Source of the DNA: Sulfurimonas sp.
Lineage (GTDB): Bacteria; Campylobacterota; Campylobacteria; Campylobacterales; Sulfurimonadaceae
Length of the DNA stretch: 41,268 bases
Assembly: GCF_028694895.1 (NCBI RefSeq)
Contig: NZ_JAQVKA010000007.1
Coordinates: 1-41,268 of the forward strand
Direction: 5' to 3'
The translations under genes were made by a program, and so were the position numbers. Positions 36,278-41,268 of the stretch are shown piece after piece (position 1 is the stretch's first letter; each line of letters opens with the position of its first letter). The notes under the pieces were generated by a model. The model made no database searches and had not been told where the DNA came from. It was given only the letters and a program-made list of their open reading frames with translations.

Positions 36278-37234
36278 ATGAGTGAAATGAAAAAAATAAA
36301 AAACTTAAAAGAATTTTCAACATCAGCTGATCGTTTTGAGGGTGCAAATCTTTTATGTCCAGGTTGTGCACACTCTATTATTGTTCGTGAAGTTTTAAAT
36401 GCTACAAATGATGACTTGATTTTATCAGCATCAACTGGCTGTTTAGAGGTTTGTACAGCAGTTTATCCATATACTTCATGGGATGCTTCTTGGATTCATA
36501 TTGGATTTGAGAACGGTTCAACTGCGGTAGCTGGTGCTGAGAGTATGTATAAAGCGCTAAAGAACAAAGGCCGTCTAAAGCAGCCAGAGCGTAACCCTAA
36601 GTTTGTCTCTTTTGCTGGAGATGGTGCATCTTATGATATCGGTTTTCAGTGGATTTCTGGATGTATGGAACGTGGGCACAACATAATGCACGTTGTTCTA
36701 GATAATGAAGTTTATGCAAACACTGGTGGACAAAGATCATCTTCAACTCCAATTGGTTCATCTGCAACTACATCACCAGCAGGCCGTGTAAGCTATGGAG
36801 AGAAGAAAAATAAAAAAGACATGGTATCTATCATGGCTGCACATGGTATTCCATACTCTGCTCAAGTTGCTCCAAACAAATGGAAAGATATGGTTAAAAA
36901 GATTCAACATGGTTTCTCAGTAGATGGACCTGTATTTATTAATGCTGTTTCTCCATGTACAACAGAGTGGAAATTTGATCCAAAAGATACAATGTATATT
37001 ACAGACTTATCTACGGATTCTTTAGTATTTCCTCTTTATGAAATTATTGATGGGCATGAGTTAAATATTACATATAGACCTAAGAATGTTGTTCCTGTTG
37101 AGGAATACCTAGCTGCTCAAGGACGTTTTAAACATCTTTTTAAAGATGAGTATAAATACCTAATAAAAGAGTGGCAAGAGCGTGTAGATTCTAACTGGGC
37201 GTATTTACAACGTCGCGAAGAGTCACGCGTATAA
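36278..37234 (+). CDS. porB: Pyruvate:ferredoxin oxidoreductase, beta subunit
   Basis: The start is set at ATG 36278 behind AAGGAGAAA; the open frame begins earlier, inside porA. The 318-residue protein binds thiamine diphosphate through GDGASYDIG (114-122) and N143. Cysteines for the proximal iron-sulfur cluster are C27 and C30 (LCPGCAH), C55 (TGCLEV) and one in VSPCTTEW. It completes porGDAB. In Sulfurimonas-type organisms this enzyme can run as pyruvate synthase next to the reductive TCA cycle, but direction cannot be read from sequence. Confidence 0.96.
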   Translation: MSEMKKIKNLKEFSTSADRFEGANLLCPGCAHSIIVREVLNATNDDLILSASTGCLEVCTAVYPYTSWDASWIHIGFENGSTAVAGAESMYKALKNKGRLKQPERNPKFVSFAGDGASYDIGFQWISGCMERGHNIMHVVLDNEVYANTGGQRSSSTPIGSSATTSPAGRVSYGEKKNKKDMVSIMAAHGIPYSAQVAPNKWKDMVKKIQHGFSVDGPVFINAVSPCTTEWKFDPKDTMYITDLSTDSLVFPLYEIIDGHELNITYRPKNVVPVEEYLAAQGRFKHLFKDEYKYLIKEWQERVDSNWAYLQRREESRV

Positions 37235-37238
37235 GTTT

Positions 37239-37257
37239 TTGACGCTTTTTGCGTCAA
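37239..37257 (+). terminator. Hairpin after porB
   Basis: TTGACGC and GCGTCAA form a perfect 7-bp stem over a TTTTT loop, 5 nt after the porB stop and 22 nt from the end of the convergent small ORF. It may serve both strands, although no long T-run follows on either side. Confidence 0.6.
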
Positions 37258-37278
37258 GAACTTCTATTTTTATGCTAT

Positions 37279-37377
37279 TTACGAAGATTTCTTCGCTTTT
37301 TTATCACTACGTTTTTCTTTCAACGATTTTTCTGGTTTTTTCTTAACCGCTTTTTGAACATCTTTACCTTTTGCCAT
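37279..37377 (-). CDS. Lysine-rich small protein (32 residues)
   Basis: The minus strand reads ATG to TAA for 32 codons, beginning MAKGKDVQKAVKKKPEKSLK and ending KKAKKSS. About 45% of residues are lysine or arginine and there is no hydrophobic stretch. AAAGGAGATATC directly before the ATG is an excellent ribosome site. It is convergent with porB. Small basic proteins of this MAKGKD type occur in other proteobacteria to my knowledge, without assigned function; nucleic-acid or ribosome binding is a guess from charge. Confidence 0.72.
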   Translation of the reverse strand: MAKGKDVQKAVKKKPEKSLKEKRSDKKAKKSS

Positions 37378-37509
37378 GATATCTCCTTTATTATATTTTT
37401 TAGAACATACTTCTTGACTCATTGTATATGATATATACTTAATTAGATGACTTTTGTATCAATATGGCTACAATGACAAAGATAAAACATCGACTACAAA
37501 GGTTACAAT

Positions 37510-38118
37510 TTGATACTAGAATCATTTAGTGAAGGGTTTCTACTTGGGCTTGGTGCGGCTGTCCCTTTTGGTCCAGTCAATATACTCATAATGAATTTGG
37601 CTTTAAAGAACTACAAAGCAGGAGTTGCTTTTGGTTTAGGTGCTATGAGCTCGGATATACTCTATCTAGCTTTGATACTTGCGGGAATGATAGGATTTAT
37701 GAACTATCCTCTATTTTTAGATGTTGTAGGAGTTGTGGGAAGTTTTTTCTTGCTTTATCTTGCATATGGCATATATACAAATAGAGATAAAAAGCTTGAT
37801 ACAAAACAAAAAACTATCAAAACAAAGAACTTACTAAAGATATACACACAAGGATTTGCCATAACCCTTGTCAATCCATATACGATAATTTTTTGGTTTA
37901 GTATTGCAGGATATGCCGCAAACAAGGATTTAAACATCACGTTTACGATGTTTGGAATGGTAAGTTCTCTTTTGCTATGGATAACGCTAATGCCCTATCT
38001 CGTGCATAAATCCAAACATAAAATTTCTCAGAGAGTATCTAAGTATTTGAGCCTTTTTTCTTCTCTTATATTGCTCGGTTTCGCACTTTCTTTGTTTATT
38101 GATGTGGTGTTTTTGTAG
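37510..38118 (+). CDS. LysE/RhtB family exporter
   Basis: The 202-residue membrane protein has about six helices and the family motif near the N-terminus, GLGAAVPFGPVNILIMNLAL. These proteins export amino acids or other small metabolites; the substrate is unknown. The start is TTG at 37510 behind AAAGG. A hairpin at 38165-38190 ends it. Confidence 0.87.
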   Translation: MILESFSEGFLLGLGAAVPFGPVNILIMNLALKNYKAGVAFGLGAMSSDILYLALILAGMIGFMNYPLFLDVVGVVGSFFLLYLAYGIYTNRDKKLDTKQKTIKTKNLLKIYTQGFAITLVNPYTIIFWFSIAGYAANKDLNITFTMFGMVSSLLLWITLMPYLVHKSKHKISQRVSKYLSLFSSLILLGFALSLFIDVVFL

Positions 38119-38164
38119 AGAGTTTTGCGCTATTTTTAATTGAGTAGAAACTAGGAAAAGGCTA

Positions 38165-38190
38165 AGAAAGGTGTCTGCCACCTCTTTTAT
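38165..38190. terminator. Bidirectional terminator
   Basis: AGGTG (38169-38173) and CACCT (38179-38183) form a stem over TCTGC. It is flanked by AAGAA on the left and CTTTTATTT on the right, so each strand has a T-containing tail. It separates the LysE gene from the convergent hypothetical gene, whose stop codon overlaps its right tail. Confidence 0.65.
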
Positions 38191-38579
38191 TTCAGTTCAA
38201 AATGTGCAAAGGCGCCTTCTACACTCAACACATTTTTATAGCTAGTCTTTGAAATTCTTACATTTTTTGTATTTAAGTCACACACTGCGATACGAAAGCT
38301 TGAACTCATGTATGGTTCAACAATGCATATGATTTTATCATCGAGCTGTCTTGTTGCGTGGATAACACCTTTAAGTGTGTGAAAAAAATATTTTGGATAA
38401 CTTAAGGGGGTAATCTCGACAACCTCTGTAACAACTCTTTTACCAAGATTCTGTCGAATGAGATTAGCATCTTCATAGTTGTCAAACTGAACACACCAGT
38501 CGTCAAACTCTTTATTGAAACGTTTTAACCCTTCATCCAAAAAGCCGCCTGCCGCTGACTGTAAGGCAAATATACTCAT
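38187..38579 (-). CDS. Hypothetical protein, 130 residues
   Basis: I do not recognise this protein. It is soluble, has no signal peptide, and has single cysteines at about 29, 85 and 100 that do not form a metal motif. The N-terminus (MSIFALQSAAGGFLDEGLKR) is helical and the rest looks mixed alpha-beta. AGGGTTTAACAG precedes the ATG as a modest ribosome site. Codon use matches neighbours. It probably follows the 38611 ORF in one transcript, since they are 31 nt apart on the same strand. Confidence 0.68.
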   Translation of the reverse strand: MSIFALQSAAGGFLDEGLKRFNKEFDDWCVQFDNYEDANLIRQNLGKRVVTEVVEITPLSYPKYFFHTLKGVIHATRQLDDKIICIVEPYMSSSFRIAVCDLNTKNVRISKTSYKNVLSVEGAFAHFELK

Positions 38580-38610
38580 CTGTTAAACCCTATAAAAATA
38601 TTAATATCCT

Positions 38611-38838
38611 TTACAGCTTCACAATCCGCTGAAACATCTCTTTTATGGTCTGCAAGGCTTCTATTATCTGCATTCTTCTTGCCTCATCTTGACTTTCAAA
38701 CACTTTATCAAACGTTAAAAAGCATACACCGCAAGTTTTAACTTCTACCACTGAGGCTTTTAAATATTTTACCTCAAAAATGCTTTTTAAAAAAATAGAC
38801 GAAGAAAAAAATGAAAATATAAATTTGAGGTTATACAA
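38611..38838 (-). CDS. Small hypothetical ORF with a CxxC motif
   Basis: The frame can be read from a TTG at 38838 (75 codons), but the first 20 residues look like translated AT-rich spacer. A shorter start at GTG 38751 gives 46 residues. The C-terminal part contains VEVKTCGVCFLTF, with a CGVC pair that could bind metal, then a helix (ESQDEARRMQIIEALQTIKE). No good ribosome site is found for either start. It diverges from fldA. It may be a real small protein or a chance frame. Confidence 0.35.
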   Translation of the reverse strand: MYNLKFIFSFFSSSIFLKSIFEVKYLKASVVEVKTCGVCFLTFDKVFESQDEARRMQIIEALQTIKEMFQRIVKL

Positions 38839-38858
38839 ATGTATAGTAGATTTTTTTT

Positions 38859-38864
38859 TATAAT
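38859..38864 (+). promoter_or_regulatory. -10 box upstream of fldA
   Basis: A perfect TATAAT after a T-run (TTTTTTTTTATAATATAG) lies 53 nt before the fldA ATG. T-rich tracts upstream of the -10 are typical of Campylobacterota promoters. Confidence 0.6.
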
Positions 38865-38917
38865 ATAGAGATATGCACTTAGTTAGAATGATATATTAGA
38901 TATAGGAGGAGGGTGAT

Positions 38918-39427
38918 ATGAAAACCGCAATTTTCTATGGAAGTAGCACTGGAAATACTGAGAGTGCTGCAAAGATGATTTTTAAAAAACTTGGTGGCGA
39001 GGAAGTTTTGGATATTTTTGATATTGTAAGTGTTAAAGTTGAAAAAATGTCAGAGTATGAAAAACTGATCTTAGGCACATCTACTTGGGGTGATGGAGAT
39101 CTTCAAGATGACTGGGATAGTGCTTTTGAGAAGTTCAAAAGTATAGATTTTAGCAAAAAAACAGTCGCTTTCTTTGGCTTGGGCGATCAAGAAGAATACC
39201 CAGATGAGTTTGTGGGTGGTATAGGGACTCTTTATGAAGTTGTTAACTCACAAGGAGCGAAAGTTGTAGGTAAGTGGCCAGTTGATGGGTATTACCATGA
39301 TTCTTCAAAAGCACAAGATGGAGATTATTTTGTGGGCTTAGCGCTGGATGATGACAATCAAAGCGATATGACTGATGGCCGTATTGAAAGTTGGTGTGAA
39401 CAAATTCGCTCAGAGATACTTGGCTAA
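38918..39427 (+). CDS. fldA: Flavodoxin
   Basis: Flavodoxin carries electrons on FMN and in Campylobacterota is the usual partner of pyruvate oxidoreductase. The 169-residue length fits the long-chain type. The phosphate loop is GSSTGNTES (9-17), STWGDGDLQDDWD holds the first FMN aromatic residue, and FFGLGDQEEYPDEF the second. AGGAGGAGGG precedes the ATG. porGDAB lies 1.7 kb upstream, which supports a working link. Confidence 0.96.
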   Translation: MKTAIFYGSSTGNTESAAKMIFKKLGGEEVLDIFDIVSVKVEKMSEYEKLILGTSTWGDGDLQDDWDSAFEKFKSIDFSKKTVAFFGLGDQEEYPDEFVGGIGTLYEVVNSQGAKVVGKWPVDGYYHDSSKAQDGDYFVGLALDDDNQSDMTDGRIESWCEQIRSEILG

Positions 39428-39444
39428 AGCCAACAGGGAGGATA

Positions 39445-41268
39445 TTAAATCTCTCCTTTAGGCTCAGAAAAATAATATCCTTGAGAATAGTCAACTCCTA
39501 AATCTCTCACAATATTGAAAATCTCTTCGTTTTCTACAAATTCAGCAACTGTTTTCATGCCAAGTTTCTTTGAAAATTCAACAATTGTTGATACAACTAA
39601 GAGAGTATTTTTATCTTTGTTTAGATTTTTTATAAGCGAGCCATCTATCTTTAAGTAGTCTGCTTGGAGTTTTATGAGATACTCAAAGTTGCTATACCCA
39701 GTACCAAAATCATCTATGGCAATCTTACATCCATATTTTTTAACTTCATTTATAAAGTTTATGATATCTTCAAAGTTATCTATAGACTCAGATTCTACTA
39801 TCTCAAAAACTACTTTCTCTCCTATGCCATACTTTTGCAGCATCTCAATGATATAAGCCAGCGTTTGAGGCTCTAAAATATCTAAGACAGATAGATTTAT
39901 AGAAAACTCAGCATCTTTGTCCTTAAAGAGCTCAAAGGCTTGATGTATAACAGTTTTAGTAATCTCAAAATACTGTCTTGTCTGCTTTGCAACATCTAAA
40001 AAGCGTGCAGGAGATACTATTTCATGTTCATCAAGCATCCTAATTAAACATTCATACTTAATAGGTTTTTCTGAATTACCTTTTTTGTTATCTACGATCG
40101 GCTGATAGTAAGTAACTAAATCGCCATCTTTAATGGCACTTGAGAGTTTTTTTGTCCAAAGAAGATTGTTTTTATATTGACCCTCTAAAGAGTTTTCAGG
40201 GCTATATACTAGAAAGTCAATGTTACTCTTTTTTGCAATTTTTAGTGCCATGTTTGCAGTAGAGAGAAGATGTTCTCTTGGCTCAAAAGATATACCAGCA
40301 CTACAAGAGAGAAGCATCTCCTCCTTTCTCACATAAAACTTTTTCTTGATAAGACTTATGATTTTTTTTGTTTTTTTGATAAGTTCTTCTTTTGGATAGT
40401 TAATCGCTAAAGTTAGAAATTCATCACCTTGAAGTCTGTAAAACTTGAAGTTTTCATCTTCAGAGATAGACTTATAAATTTTATTGGCAATGGATTGAAT
40501 AACCAAATCCCCAAAATCGTGTCCATAAAAGTCATTTATCTGTCTAAAATTATCTAAGTTAAAAATAACAGCGGATAGGTTATCGTTCTCTTGCATATCA
40601 TAGTTAAGTCGAAGCCTATTTCCACATCCTGTTAGTGAGTCTGTTTTAGCAGCTAGTTCAAACTCCTCTTTATGACGCATAATCTCTGTAATATCAAAAC
40701 GGATTTCAAGATACTCTATGATTTCATTATCTAAATTTTTTATCGGGATTATTGTTGTTTTTGTCCAAAAATCACTCCCTAGTTTTGTCTTACTTTTGAT
40801 GACTCCTTCCCATAGAGTCTTATGGTCTATTGTAGTACCATCTTGAGCGTTTAAAAAGTTATGGTTTTTTCCAACTAGCTCTTCAATGGAATATTTACTG
40901 ATTTGTAAAAACTTATCGTTTGCATAGGTAATTATCCCATTTATATCTGTTCTTAACAAAATAGTACTAGAGTCAATAGCTTTTTCATACTCTTTTGAGA
41001 GATGCATAGAACAGTTAAAGTTATTTGTAGAAATTTTTAATTGATCTTCAAAATAGCTAGTTATCTCTTTTTGTTGAGTAATATCGGTACGCATAGCGAT
41101 ATACTCTATGATGTTTCCATTCTTGTCAATTATGGGGCTAATAATAGCCTTGAGCCAGTATGTTGATCCATCCTTAGCAAGATTTTTCATTTCACCGACC
41201 CATGGCTTTTTAAGGTCTTTAATAGTATGCCACATCTGTTCAAAGATTTTTACATCGGTATTTGGATG
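39445..41268 (-). CDS. PAS-GGDEF-EAL protein (5' end cut by window)
   Basis: The frame is open to the right edge, so the N-terminus is missing; at least 607 codons are present. The visible protein starts inside a PAS domain (KNLAKDGSTYWLKAIISPI), followed by a second PAS (LRTDINGIITYANDKFLQIS, FDITE), then GGDEF and EAL. The GGDEF signature reads RLQGDEF and the EAL signature reads ECLIRM, so both differ from consensus, while IDDFGTGYSN and the late AEFVEN are kept. It may be a phosphodiesterase or a c-di-GMP receptor rather than a strong cyclase. It is convergent with fldA, 17 nt apart. Confidence 0.9.
   Translation of the reverse strand, partial: HPNTDVKIFEQMWHTIKDLKKPWVGEMKNLAKDGSTYWLKAIISPIIDKNGNIIEYIAMRTDITQQKEITSYFEDQLKISTNNFNCSMHLSKEYEKAIDSSTILLRTDINGIITYANDKFLQISKYSIEELVGKNHNFLNAQDGTTIDHKTLWEGVIKSKTKLGSDFWTKTTIIPIKNLDNEIIEYLEIRFDITEIMRHKEEFELAAKTDSLTGCGNRLRLNYDMQENDNLSAVIFNLDNFRQINDFYGHDFGDLVIQSIANKIYKSISEDENFKFYRLQGDEFLTLAINYPKEELIKKTKKIISLIKKKFYVRKEEMLLSCSAGISFEPREHLLSTANMALKIAKKSNIDFLVYSPENSLEGQYKNNLLWTKKLSSAIKDGDLVTYYQPIVDNKKGNSEKPIKYECLIRMLDEHEIVSPARFLDVAKQTRQYFEITKTVIHQAFELFKDKDAEFSINLSVLDILEPQTLAYIIEMLQKYGIGEKVVFEIVESESIDNFEDIINFINEVKKYGCKIAIDDFGTGYSNFEYLIKLQADYLKIDGSLIKNLNKDKNTLLVVSTIVEFSKKLGMKTVAEFVENEEIFNIVRDLGVDYSQGYYFSEPKGEI

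Noticed and set aside
37249..37431. 60-codon plus-strand frame after porB
   Set aside because: It is the antisense of the lysine-rich small ORF; its phenylalanine-rich translation is the mirror of AAA codons.
39664..39876. Overlapping 60-70-codon plus-strand frames at the right end
   Set aside because: They mirror the EAL domain coding sequence on the opposite strand and have no ribosome site.

Overview
The window looks like a contiguous piece of the core chromosome of a Campylobacterota (Epsilonproteobacteria) species, most likely a Sulfurimonas-type sulfur or hydrogen oxidiser. The evidence is the low G+C content, many TTG and GTG starts, -10 boxes without a clear -35, and gene neighbourhoods I know from Campylobacter and Helicobacter. 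These include purA followed by a FliJ-like and a MotE-like gene, DUF507-carA, ccoNOQP-DUF4006-FixH followed by addB/addA, and a four-subunit pyruvate:ferredoxin oxidoreductase. The genus is inferred; no search was run. I see no insertion sequence, prophage, CRISPR array or clear genomic island.

Layout. 1-329 has no recognisable gene. 330-752 is a minus-strand tRNA operon (Gly-GCC, Leu-UAA, Cys-GCA, Ser-UGA, in transcription order) with a clear promoter at 785-813. 894-4921 is ilvD, thrS, infC, ending in a terminator. 5038-6954 is a membrane-anchored GH17 glucanase or transglucosylase, convergent with a minus-strand pair: a YajR-like MFS transporter and an ABC exporter. rdgB (10138) diverges from that pair. 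uppP (10870-11640, minus) is followed by a 30-codon small ORF. An unusual triple-hairpin segment lies at 11747-11826.

11913-18035 holds a class V aminotransferase, hisZ, purA, two flagellar accessory genes and a GGDEF-EAL protein. 18100-19798 is DUF507-carA. 20021-24897 is the cbb3 oxidase operon ccoNOQP with four small or accessory membrane proteins, one of only 29 residues. 24912-30204 encodes a compact AddAB-type recombination nuclease with a VF530-family DNA-binding protein between its subunits. Next come an NlpC/P60 hydrolase, rplM-rpsI, an orphan peptide-binding protein, a HAD phosphatase and porGDAB (34081-37234).

The right end holds a 32-residue lysine-rich ORF on the minus strand, a LysE-family exporter, two small hypothetical ORFs, flavodoxin fldA and a PAS-GGDEF-EAL protein cut by the window edge.

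How the genes work together. The energy genes form a coherent set: PFOR transfers electrons between pyruvate/acetyl-CoA and ferredoxin or flavodoxin, with fldA nearby, and the high-affinity cbb3 oxidase ends a microaerobic respiratory chain. Two c-di-GMP proteins and two flagellar accessory genes suggest control of motility. Most of the window is housekeeping. The less explained parts are the small ORFs, the hairpin cluster, the GH17 membrane protein and the VF530-AddAB linkage.
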